Positions 46,955 through 56,490 of a stretch of DNA of 64,000 nucleotides are shown in pieces. The notes beneath the pieces are model-generated. The model had not been told where the DNA came from and ran no database searches. It saw only the letters and a program-made list of their open reading frames with translations. Source of the stretch: Cyrtodaria siliqua. Its lineage: Eukaryota > Mollusca > Bivalvia > Adapedonta > Hiatellidae. The stretch covers positions 1-64,000 of the forward strand of contig JAWPHD010001222.1 of the NCBI GenBank assembly GCA_037043455.1, read 5' to 3'. Position numbers and translations under genes: made by a program. How positions within the stretch are numbered: position 1 is the stretch's first letter; every line of letters starts with the position of its first letter.

Positions 46955-47046
46955 CTCAAGACTTCAGCTACATCATCACCTATACTTTCATCTTTGCCCG
47001 TATATACAAACTTGAGGAACTTCTCAAATGATCCCTCGTCTAGATC
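46955..47046 (-). CDS. BTB-kelch gene, BTB-domain exon
   Basis: A 92-bp exon with acceptor CTTGCCACCAG|GATC (47046) and donor GTCTTGAG|GTAAGC (46955), both good. It reads DLDEGSFEKFLKFVYTGKDE then SIGDDVAEVL. This is the C-terminal part of a BTB/POZ fold (the F-x-x-x-L-x-F-x-Y-T-G segment before the helical end), which drives dimerisation and Cullin-3 binding. The 5' part of the domain was not found upstream. With the kelch exons on the same strand, this supports a KLHL-type gene spanning 43.7-47.05 kb. Confidence 0.6.
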
Positions 47047-47521
47047 CTGGTGGCAAGAGAACACATTAATTACACACTGGCCTTTTGTTATGCTAGAATA
47101 ATTTTCACAGACCTAATAACAAATATTTATAAATGTGACTGTGTAATTATGTACCAGATTAAATTTTCAGTGGAATTGCAAATGGGTACATATGCTGAGG
47201 ATTTAAGATGAGCATTCATTCATTAATGAATTATTTTAAAGTAACTATCCAGCCAACAACAGCCAAATTTTACATCATATGTACACTGTTTCTAAATCTA
47301 CCGACGACGAGGTATATATATAACAGATATATTTTGAGAATTCAAACTCTATAGACACAGTATAAACAGCTTTAACCAGCCATGCCAAACCCCAAAACTT
47401 GAGCGTTGAATTAAGAGTTACCAACTCATAATTCATTTTACGTATATTCAATCACTGATATTTTAAAAACCCTTGAAAAAGCATATACCTTTAATCGGAA
47501 AATATACATTATTATTTAAAA

Positions 47522-47680
47522 GAAAACAACTTTTGAGTAAAATTGAGCTTTTTATATAAAGGGCATAATTTCTGCCATATAAGCATTCCTTCTGATATTA
47601 TGTTCACATCAAAAGTGTTGAATGTACTATATGGTTGATAGTGCTCATGCCTAAACTATTCATTGGTTAACATCTCACTT
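47522..47680 (+). repeat. Dispersed copy of the 62-64 kb foldback arm
   Basis: AAAACAACTTTTGAGTAAAATT, given here as its start near 47522 only in part, CATTCCTTCTGATATTATG and GTGCTCATGCCTAAACTATTC align with the arm at 63,730-63,890 in the same order. It lies just upstream of the exon at 47755, so the family is dispersed rather than local. Confidence 0.7.
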
Positions 47681-47754
47681 GACAAAACTGTCCATTTTAT
47701 TTTTAAAGATGACTGACCAATAGTCCTTAAATACATTTATATTATATTCGACAG

Positions 47755-48042
47755 GTGCAGGAGCTGCAATGTTCACCACTCTATTTGCCAAAACTTACCC
47801 CACCAAAGAGTCCGTTGGGAAGAGTAAAGCATTTCTTCGGGAAGAGGCAATTTCGAAGTAACTCCCTAGATGAGACTTCTAGCGACACTGCGATAAGAGG
47901 AAGCAAGTCCACTGGCGACCTACAGGGTCTTGCCAATGCTAGAGGTAACAATGTCGGCCATTTGTCACACTCAACATCTTTTGCTGCAATAAAATCCACC
48001 ACCCCCTCTACCGCCAAAGATTGTTATCACGTTGTAGCATAA
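47755..48042 (+). CDS. Candidate terminal coding exon, unknown protein
   Basis: After an acceptor (TATATTCGACAG|GTGCAG), the frame encodes 95 residues ending ...KDCYHVVA and TAA: Pro-rich PLYLPKLTPPKSPLGRVKHF, then FGKRQFRSNSLDETSSD, SKSTGDLQGL and a Ser/Thr-rich tail. RSNSLD has the look of a phosphorylated, 14-3-3-type site, and the composition resembles the disordered C terminus of a signalling or cytoskeletal protein. I do not recognise the family. AATAAA lies at 48319-48324. The kelch gene on the opposite strand lies immediately to the left, so upstream exons would need to lie beyond it; none was found. Confidence 0.5.
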   Translation: MQELQCSPLYLPKLTPPKSPLGRVKHFFGKRQFRSNSLDETSSDTAIRGSKSTGDLQGLANARGNNVGHLSHSTSFAAIKSTTPSTAKDCYHVVA

Positions 48043-48044
48043 CA

Positions 48045-48425
48045 AACTCTATTGTTTTATACATACATTACATGAAAGTAATGTTAAAGGCCATGAACTG
48101 CAAAGAATTACATATTGAACAAACATCATTTCATCGTGTGATAATCAATTATCGATCCGGTAGCTAACACGTGTAGATAACACGTACTGTTTATTAACAA
48201 TTACAATAGCATGGACAACTGTTTGTATTTGTAATTGTAATCCGTATCTCCAGTTTGAATAGAATTATGAGTAACCTACTCAAAAGTAATTTCATCTGTG
48301 TTCGTTTGACCTTGTTTAAATAAATCTCTGTATTTTCAGGTACCATAATTTATGCATTGTTTTATATATAAAACCATACTTTATAGAAATCAAGATGCAC
48401 TCGTTGTACATGTACACATGTAGCA
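48045..48425. other. Likely 3'UTR and junction with LTR element
   Basis: Contains AATAAA at 48319 for the plus-strand exon. A palindromic stretch (TAACACGTGTAGATAACACGT) lies near 48164-48184. No LTR was recognised here although the element begins just beyond. Confidence 0.4.
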
Positions 48426-48464
48426 ATATTTTGAATTTTAGGAACTGCCTCAGACCGAGCAGAG

Positions 48465-49023
48465 CTCTTACTCTTTTTGTTTCTGCCTTTAAAGGGCACA
48501 CACTACACAAACTTGAGGTAGACAGTCCAAGGTAGTCGTAGCGACCACGTCCCACGGTCCTCCTGTTGTGATGCAACGTTCACTTCCATTACAAACCAGT
48601 AGAACTGCTGTAGCAGTTTTTCATTGCCTTTTTGCATCCGAAATGTCCCGAAATCACAGAATTGTGCAACAGGAACACAATATATTTCCTCATTATCATG
48701 GGTACTATGAACTGCTGATGCTCCCTACATCTATTCTGTTTAATAAATGTCTTGAAGGGAATCCCATCCTTTACTACTAAAGCATCCCATACTACCCAGT
48801 TATGTCTTGCTGCTGGACTTAATGAGAGGAATTCTTGGCTGCATGGTCTCCTGCCGTTGAGCTTGACTTTTAGTATAGGAGCAATGTCTGGGTCGCTCTC
48901 CTGTAGTAGCTTTAAGGCTTTGACCGCCGGCCCAAGACCATAGGTATTGTATTTCCATAATATTTTCGACATCAGTCTCAAAAAAAAGAGTATGATAATG
49001 GACCTTTGAAAACGGCCGAGCAC
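48465..49023 (-). pseudogene. gypsy integrase zinc-binding region
   Basis: It contains WVVWDALVVKDGIPFKTFI, then FIVPMIMRKYIVFLLHNS and SGHFGCKKAMKNC: the H-x-H half of the HHCC zinc finger that precedes the integrase core. The Cys pair appears in another frame as SSLCSVCPLK (48512-48489), so a shift is present. The catalytic core that should follow is missing. Confidence 0.7.
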
Positions 49024-49098
49024 GAAGTTGGACTTGGACGCACCAGGCTAGGTTCTGGTGCAACTGCTGCTCAGATCACCTCTCGAGATGTTGTTGTT

Positions 49099-49800
49099 TC
49101 ACGTTTCACCCTCTGCTATGTTGGTATGAGGTCTAGAGTCCGGTTCAGGAAATTTAACCTTATCATACATACCCATCAAAAATGAGATATAGGGTCCTAT
49201 AGAAACCACAGCATCCGAACGCAATAGCATCGTAGGTCCGCACTGTACTGCAAAACAAGGACTTGATAATACAAAGAAAGAGACAAAAAGCAGCAGAAAG
49301 GGTGGTGAAGACAGGGTTACCGACTTGGAACGGTCAGTAGGCAATAAGGCCTAGTGGTTAGCTTGAATCGATTTTATATGCGCACAATCCTCGCTATTAT
49401 CCTGTCTTCAGCGCCCAAATAGACAAGACAGTGTAAACAAAACTACATCCCATCAAAAGCAATTCTCTAACAATAAAGTCCACATCCAGAGAAACTAACT
49501 AAAGAAACACAAACAAAATAATAAACATCTCAGGATGTATCCAGAATCGTACTGAACAACCATAGTAGTTGCAGCTAAAGAGAAAACCAATCTAGGGTAC
49601 GACAGGAAATCCCGAGGTCATGTCTTCGGCTCTTTTCCAACACTTCTTGCACGGTCCACATTTCAGGGTGGTCTCATTCATATCCTCTAATGGAAAGTCA
49701 GTCTTTCAAGCCGCTGCATCTTGATAGTGCATCGCAATGGCATTACTGACGGCGGGAGGTGTACAGTACTGCTCCTACCCAGGACAAGTGAGTCTGCCCG
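49099..49800. other. Poorly conserved part of the LTR element
   Basis: Between RNase H and the integrase finger the coding signal is lost. Short ORFs here match nothing. A secondary insertion is possible but no borders were seen. Confidence 0.35.
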
Positions 49801-49869
49801 CACCACAAAAAAAATCGACCTTCATTATAACCTTACATGTGTTGAAAATGACGTAAAACACCATACATA

Positions 49870-50290
49870 CAAAAAAACTAACAAATCTTTCTCAGGCGAT
49901 ATTCGATCGCTAAATCGTACTGTGAGAGGATCTCAATCCATCGGGTTAATTTTCCTCTCGGTTCTTTGCTTGGTGATCCGAACTGACCAGAAAACTTTTA
50001 CCAAGAAATCCTGTCTGAAGTATTCTACAAAGAAACGAGTAGCGAGGAGCTACACAGTAATTGCGTTCTGCGTTGTTTAAGGCTCGGCTTGCGTATGCTA
50101 TCACCTTGTTGGCGTCCGCTCTGCATTTAATGGTACCCCACTAATACCTACATCGCTAGCATCCACGTTCAATATAAATTTGCTACCACTTTGTAACGGG
50201 TAACCCATTATATCTGGACTAACCAGAGTTTTCTTCAGATTCTCAAGGGAGTCTGTACAGGCTTTGTCCCACTTGAATTATCTCCCTTTC
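49870..50290 (-). pseudogene. gypsy RNase H domain
   Basis: It reads FKWDKACTDSLENLKKTLVS, ILNVDASDVGISGV (catalytic DAS motif), IAYASRALNNAERNYC across a frame change, and GKLTRWIEILSQYDLAIEYR at the end. The domain degrades the RNA strand during reverse transcription. Several frames are needed to follow it. Confidence 0.7.
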
Positions 50291-50299
50291 TTCAAGAGC

Positions 50300-50790
50300 T
50301 CTATCATATGTCTTGCCTTCTTTTCGAAATATTTTACGAACCGGCTATAATGGCAACAAACTTCTTCACTTGTTTTTGCTGTGATATGTTTGACAATCTC
50401 TCCAGCCACTACATGTCCAAGGAAGACAACTTCTTTATGCAGCATTACACGTTTGTCGGGGCGGAGTTTCAAACCTGCCATCTCTTTGTGTTTTCTTTTT
50501 TAAAACTTCTTTTACTCTTCTGATATGTTCTTCAAATTCGAACCCGAAGACAATTATATCGTCTATATAGATCAAGCATGTTTCAAGCATGTTTCCCACA
50601 ATAACCCTTGCAAGGCAAATCGCAAATACTGAACAATGTTGAACCGGCAACGGTGTCAAGGCAATCTAAAATCCGCGGTAATGGAAAACCATATGGTGTC
50701 GAAGAGGCATTAGCACTACTGTTATCCACGCATGACCTTACATCTCCGATGTTCTTCTTACCCGGACGATGGGGCTTGCCCAAGGGGATG
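50300..50790 (-). pseudogene. gypsy reverse transcriptase fragment
   Basis: It contains FPLPRILDCLDTVAGSTLFS (finger/palm start), CLIYIDDIIVFG (catalytic YIDD) and HKEVVFLGHVV (the LGH motif), in at least two frames. The part before FPLPR is badly eroded. Confidence 0.8.
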
Positions 50791-51325
50791 TACTCTTTCT
50801 AATTACTCTTTTCGCCAATAGATTTTCAATTACTTTTTTCTCTGCTCCTTCAAAAGCTAAAGGTACCTTCCTTGGAGCCTGTTTAATGGGTATTGCATTA
50901 TCAGTGTAAATAGGATGTTCAGCTAGATACGTAAGACCAATGTCCCATTCATGTGAATAAAAACGTTGAATAGGTAATTCTGCTACTATTCGCTCCTCTT
51001 ATAATTCATGTAAATGGTGACGAACAGTTATCTCGCGTACGTCTGTTCTAGTAGTGTTTCATCATATTTTGAAGCATTGATACAAGTTATTCTGCGTATG
51101 GAAGAATTATTTCTTGTTCGTTTGTGTGCTCCTGTTGTTTCCGTATGTTTTCTACCATTTCAGCTCTCCCAAATGACAGCGTTTTGCTTTATTGATGCGG
51201 CGGTTTAGAAAGGCTTAGACTCGTACCTTGTTGGTTGTACCATTATTGATATCTACTAAAACTGTAGCCATCTGTAATGGATATGTCTTTTGGAATGTGC
51301 TGTAGGCTCCATGATATATTCTGTT

Positions 51326-51830
51326 CTACCTAATATGTTCTTCTCGTTTGATGAAAACATCGATTACAGTCTCACTCAGACCTGGAATCAAGACGTGATC
51401 TGCTGCAGTGACTCGCCGAACCTGATTTTTCAATCCAACCTGAATGGAGGGAATGTCCTGCTCTTTCAGAATTAGTGATCCCGTGCTTAAAAGTATTTCT
51501 GCTGGGCCGCCTTCATGATTATGTAGTTTATCTATACCAATTAGACATTCATCCTCAATTTCTGCCACAATTAGCTCTTTCTGGAAAATAATTGGACCTA
51601 GCTTGATGTTAGAGGCTGCTTTTCCCAGTTCTTTTAAGATGTACTCCCTGCTCCCGTTAGACATGACGTTAAGTTATAGTCGGTTTTATTTCTGGACTCA
51701 TTCTTTTATAAACGCTCTCAGAGATAACTGTTAACTGTTATACAGGAGTAGCACCTGTATCTAGTGTGACAATTTTTTAACATCTTCTACTGTGCTTTTA
51801 ATGTAAACCCATCGCTACACGGTTTCCTTT
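51326..51830 (-). pseudogene. gypsy aspartic protease
   Basis: LDTGAT at 51763-51746 is the catalytic motif, followed after a stop by ISESVYKRM. The frame 51664-51326 reads GPIIFQKELIVAEIEDECLI and GIDKLHNHEGGPAEILLS, the flap and C-terminal part of retropepsins in bivalve gypsy elements. It releases mature gag and pol products in active elements. Confidence 0.7.
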
Positions 51831-51861
51831 GCGTAATAACTTTCGTTTGCTATTGTTTAAC

Positions 51862-52690
51862 TTAGCCATTACCATTGCTTAGGACCTCTCCTCGACCTTT
51901 AAGTTCTGTCCGTTCTCGTGTATATGGTGACATTATCTTGGGCAAATAATTTTGGCTGCTGATATTTTCTGTTGTTTTTGGCGTTTTCCTATATTTTTTT
52001 CTGAATGATCTTCGGTATCTCCCTTTTTTTTGTCGGGCTGTCTCTCGCAAAGTGACCTTTCTCATAACAGACGTAGCAACGTCCAACCTTGTCTCTATTG
52101 GCTTGCCAATTTGGATAATTCCGTTTATTCTATTTTTCTTGAGTAGGTTCTGAAATTGTGTCCAGTAACTGCTTCAGTAGTTGTATCATCTTCTTCTGAC
52201 AGCTGTACTCTTCACTGTCGCTTTCGCATGCATTGTCGTCGATAATGTCCTGCTGGTATGTGGTCTGGCGTGCACTACGGACAATCGATTTCATCTTTCT
52301 TTCTAAATACGGTGTGTGTGAATGCCGCTGCCTGGTTTGCACGAAATTCACTACATGAAATACGGCTTCGTCAATATCCCCAGCTTCATTAACGTACTCC
52401 ACATCACAACGTACGTCTTCGTCTTTTAGCCCATCTAAAAATCTTGTTTGGCTAGTTCTATTTTTATGAGCTTTATCGTACAGTCGTTTTAGCTCTTCTG
52501 CATGCGCCGCAGCCGTCTCGCTGGGTTTCTGGTCGCGTCTGTAAAACTTTGCTGAGAATGTTCTTACAGTTTCTGTTACTCTAAAACCTTTGTTAAGTTC
52601 TTTGACTAACTCTCTGTAATCTCAAAGGACGTCATTTTTTCAGCTGGATAGACGTGAACACTTCAGCATTGCCCTGTAACTTTGAAAGTA
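51862..52690 (-). pseudogene. gypsy gag with altered zinc knuckle
   Basis: The capsid-like part reads FRVTETVRTFSAKFYRRDQ, KPSETAAAHAEELKRLYDK and VEYVNEAGDIDEAVFHVVN. The nucleocapsid knuckle reads GRCYVCYEKGHFARDS near 52083-52040: the pattern C-x2-C-x4-H-x4-C has Ser at the last position. The gag N terminus ends at about 52690 against a small tandem repeat. Confidence 0.7.
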
Positions 52691-52695
52691 GTTGG

Positions 52696-52842
52696 TCAAG
52701 CTTATCATCATCGCATCATCGCTATCTGTCTGCTACTGCTTCAAGCTTATCATCGTCGCTACATCGCTATCCGTCTGCTACTGTAGTCGCTCAAGCTTAT
52801 CATCATCGCTCCGTCGCTATCTGTCTGCTACTGCTTCAAACA
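52696..52842. repeat. Three-copy tandem repeat, about 45-52 bp
   Basis: The unit TCAAGCTTATCATCATCGC followed by CGCTATCTGTCTGCTACTG occurs three times. It borders the truncated gag and may mark the break. A 75-residue plus-strand ORF over it is Ser-rich and not taken as a gene. Confidence 0.85.
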
Positions 52843-52869
52843 GAACTTAATAACAATATAACAAATGTC

Positions 52870-53630
52870 CTTAATAAATAATCGCTTTGACTAGAATCAC
52901 TATCTAGTATCAATCTAAATGATTATATCTGATTGCTTAAATGCCTTGACAAAATAATGATCTGCATTAACTATATTAGGATATTAATATTAATCAAGTT
53001 GCTAGAATCGACTTTTAAATGCAAGAATAAAAACTAAGTTAAACCTATACATGTAATGTGTTACCTTGAATATAAATTTCGGAGTCCTGTTTCTGCAGAA
53101 GCCCTAGCTTTATATACTGCATTTATAAAACTGTGTGGTGCACAAGCGCGGAAATGAGTACTCTGCGCAAATAGCTCTAACACGCGCAACGTCATATGTG
53201 CGTTTTTATTGAATAAAAGTAGCTTCATTAAAGTTTTATATAAACAAGCAAATTCGATGATTGATCCCCCGCCGAATAATGTATTATCCTCGAGTGGAAG
53301 AAATGTGTTCGGATTTTTTTAAATTAGTATAAATCATGACCTTGAGCCTTCATAAATTCGATTATCTACTAGATAGTATTTTTGAAATTCATCACCATAG
53401 TAAATTTGAAAGAAAGATGTACTATTTTAAGGTATTGACTTTTATAGTGGGACTAAAGGGCTGGACTGGGTGTAATATAGTTATAAAATTAATGTAATAT
53501 ACAAGAAATGAAGAATTGTATATCAATGATTACTTTTTAATTACCGTGATATTTAGCAATCTCATTACTTCATCTGATTACTACGGCTACTATCAGATGA
53601 TCTTGTTATTTCAGGGGGAGGGATGTATTT
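52870..53630. other. Sequence upstream of gag
   Basis: On the minus strand there is a TATATAAAGC box near 53119-53110, which could be a promoter of the former 5' LTR, but no LTR ends, primer site or matching copy downstream was found. Confidence 0.35.
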
Positions 53631-53639
53631 GGCTCAAGT

Positions 53640-54190
53640 TTGGCTAGCTTTAAAATAAATCAAACTTTCATTAATATAAACACTCAAACCAAGTTTGACA
53701 TTTGACCCAGGCGCTGAGTCAAATTTGACCCCAGTGTCACCATTTGAAAAAGCTTGGTAGAGGAACATAAGCTGAGTGTAAATACAAAATATTAAACTGT
53801 TGGCTCTTGTAGTTTCAGAGAAGAAGATTGTTTAAACTTTTCACTATATAAGTCGATGTAAAACATGTGACCCCTGGGGTGGGCCAAATTTGACCCCAGG
53901 GTCACCATTCAAACAAACTTGGTAGAGGATCCATAAGCTGATAATAAATAAGCTGAGTGTAAATACAAAATATTAAACCTTTGACTCTTGTACATGTTGT
54001 AGTTTCAGAGAAGATTTTTGAAGTTCTTCCCTATAACTCTATGTAAAACTGATCCAACAAGGGCCCTAAGCTCCCCATTAAAGAAAAAATGAAGCCATGA
54101 ACCAATGCTTTTTATGAGAAAAAATAATAATAATAAAAAAAAAATAAAAAAAAATCTTTGTAAAACTGATCCAACAAGGGTCCCTAATCT
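53640..54190 (+). mobile_element. Pearl-like cores of the 41-43 kb type
   Basis: GACCCCAGTGTCACCATTTG, GGTAGAGGAACATAAGCTGA and GGCTCTTGTAGTTTCAGAG match the core at 40.95-43.7 kb. Two copies are present, plus a shorter one ending TGATCCAACAAGGG, which repeats at 54050 and 54166. No ACGG end is seen here. Confidence 0.65.
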
Positions 54191-54344
54191 CTGAACCCAT
54201 GAACCAAGGTTCCTTGTGAGAAAACAAATCTTTTTTTTTCTTTTTTTAAAAAATCAATTTTTTCTTCTTTTTTTTTTAGAAAAATTGAACCCTTTCTCAT
54301 GAAAAAATGGAAATAATTTAAAAAAAAAAAGAAGAAGAAAAGTA

Positions 54345-54380
54345 TGCTTCCTGTGAGATTTGAACCCACGGCCTGAATAA
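54345..54380 (-). repeat. tRNA T-arm-like remnant
   Basis: On the minus strand GGCCGTGGGTTCAAATCTCA matches the T-arm-like piece at 42,073-42,100 (GGCCGTAGGTTCAAATCCCA). Both lie at the edge of pearl-like cores. Probably part of a SINE or a tRNA-derived element end; no anticodon arm was found. Confidence 0.4.
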
Positions 54381-54394
54381 TTCAAAGGGACATT

Positions 54395-55070
54395 TATCAA
54401 TTTAGGTGCAATAACTCCGGCGTAACCAGGACGATTCCGAAATAAATTTGCCGCATCACATCCCACTATTAGGATAAACATTATAATCAAGTTTAATGAA
54501 AATCAAACAAGCGGTTGTCAAGATATGGCTGTGGACGGACAGAATTAAGGATTTTTTTATCAATTAAAGGGCAATAACTCCGGCGTTACTAAGACGATTC
54601 CGAAATAAATTTGCTGCGTCACATGCTATTATTGGGATAAACATTATAATCAAGTTTAATGAAAATCAAACACGCGGTTATCAAGATATGGCTGTGGACG
54701 GACATAATTAAGCAATTGTTTTCAATTAAAGGGCAATAACTCCGGCGTTACTAGGACGATTCCGAAATAAATTTGCCGCGTCACATTCCACTATTGGGAT
54801 AAACATTATAATGAAGTTTAATGAAAATCAAACAAGCGGTTATCAAGATATGGCTGTGGACGGACAGAATTAAGCAATTTTTAGCAATTAAAGGGCAATA
54901 AATCCGGCATTACTAGGGCGATTCCGGAAAGAAATAGTCGCGTGTCATCCCACTATCAGGATAAACAGTATTACCAAGTGTAATGAAAATCCACTTGTAG
55001 TTATGAAGATATTGCTCCGGACGGACGGACGGGCGGAAGGATGGACGGACGGGAAACGCCAAATTAATAT
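54395..55070 (+). mobile_element. Pearl-like array, 162-bp core, ACGG end
   Basis: GCAATAACTCCGGCGT-type blocks recur at 54408, 54571, 54733 and 54895 (163, 162, 162). The core includes GGATAAACATTATAATCAAG, AAATCAAACAAGCGGTTATC and GATATGGCTGTGGACGGAC. The array ends in GGACGGACGGACGGGCGGAA (55018-55037). An inverted partial core lies at 55,655-55,738. Confidence 0.78.
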
Positions 55071-55079
55071 AATAAAATG

Positions 55080-55650
55080 ATGATTAGGCCTAAATTGCGT
55101 GACTCTTACTGTTCGCTATATTTTCACTTCCGGTCTAGTAGGAAATAAAATTGACCTTGCATCATTCTTTTAGTTTTCCTGTACAACTTGCATTTGTACA
55201 GTCATTAATAATACTTAGAAAAATAGTACAAAGCAAATTGTTTTTGCATATTAACTTACTGATGAATATTTTGCACCAATAATATATTTACACCTATGGT
55301 AGGATAAGAATAAAAAGTGATAACTCAAAATTGTATTTAATTATATGTAAGCATGTGGTTTAAAGGGACACGCGGCAATCTTGATTTTTTTTAAACTCAC
55401 TGCGTCCCGCTAGTTTTTCTGGATAACTTACATTTGTTCTGTCATTAATATTAATTATAAGAATAGTAATAAACACACTGTAATTGTATATTATTCAATT
55501 TTGATATTATTGCACCAATAATATATTAAAACTTATAGTAGAATAAGACGAAACAGAGAATACTTCAAATTTTATTTATTTAAAATGTAACCAGGTTAAA
55601 AGTAAACATGATCCTGGATATATACATCGAGACACCCATTTCAAATTGAT
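55080..55650. other. AT-rich spacer with two diverged 250-bp copies
   Basis: The 55150-55300 and 55400-55560 stretches share AGTTTTYCTGTACAACTTGC / AGTTTTTCTGGATAACTTAC, GTCATTAATA and CACCAATAATATATT. This is a loose tandem duplication of unknown identity. Confidence 0.5.
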
Positions 55651-55654
55651 AACA

Positions 55655-55738
55655 ATTGCTTGATTCTGTCCGTTCACAGCCATATCTCGATAACCGCTTG
55701 TTTGATTTTCATTAAACTTGATTATAATGTTTATCCCA
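55655..55738 (-). mobile_element. Inverted pearl-like core fragment
   Basis: GCCATATCTCGATAACCGCT and TTCATTAAACTTGATTATAA are the reverse complement of the 162-bp core at 54.4-55.0 kb. The fragment abuts the left arm of the 4.8-kb foldback. Confidence 0.8.
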
Positions 55739-56490
55739 ATATAGGCCTGTAATTATAGCCGAAAATAAGAGTCAATGTCAAACAAATTAGAACGGAAAGT
55801 ATTTTAGGTTTTTTAGAATCTCTGACATGTAATGAGTTTCAGAAAAAAAGTCCTCAAGATAAAGATGGTGGGAAATGCTAAACTTTGGGGGTAAAGTTGC
55901 GTTTTTAAGAGAAAATCTCCGGAAACTGCAATAATTTTTATAAAAAAACATTTGAGTAAATAAGAATCATTTAATAATGCGGAAATGCTCTTCCAAATGC
56001 ATCTTTATGTAAATCAAGGTTTTATAGATGGATATTAGGTTAATAATATGAGATTTTGGGGCAAAACTTGGAAAAATTAATAAAATCGTTGATTTCTGTA
56101 TTACATTTGGTGTTACTAGGCTATAAATGAAAAAATACTAAATGAGCTATAAACAATTAGTTTTTTTACTGTTTTGCACAGAATAAGGTACAGAGATGTC
56201 CCAGAAAAAAAGTCCCATTAAATACGACGATCTGAAATACTTTATTTTTGGGTCTAAACATGTGTTTTTCATAAAGCAAAATCGCTGAAAACAGGAATCA
56301 TTTTGTAATAAGATGTTTGAACATAAACTAATCAAATGGAAGTGATAAAATGGTGCACAATTATATATACAAATGTTTCATTGTATCGTAAGTTAATTTG
56401 AAAGTTCACATTGTGAGATTTTGGGGCAAACTGTTGAAAAAAAGTAATAAAAACATTGATTTCCTGTAATACATTCGTAGTACAGTGGCC

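Larger units (their letters stand above)
48430..52690 (-). mobile_element. Decayed gypsy-type LTR retrotransposon
   Basis: Minus-strand order: gag (52690-52130), CCHC-like knuckle (about 52085-52040), aspartic protease (LDTGAT at 51763-51746), RT (YIDD at 50569-50558), RNase H (50290-49870) and integrase zinc finger (48780-48489). This is the Ty3/gypsy gene order. Stops and frame changes split every domain; the integrase catalytic core and both LTRs were not found, so it is truncated and inactive. Confidence 0.82.

Noticed and set aside
49721..50080. 119-residue plus-strand ORF
   Set aside because: Antisense to the gypsy RNase H region, which carries the real coding signal.
52654..52881. Ser-rich 75-residue plus-strand ORF
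   Set aside because: It is the three-copy tandem repeat beside gag.
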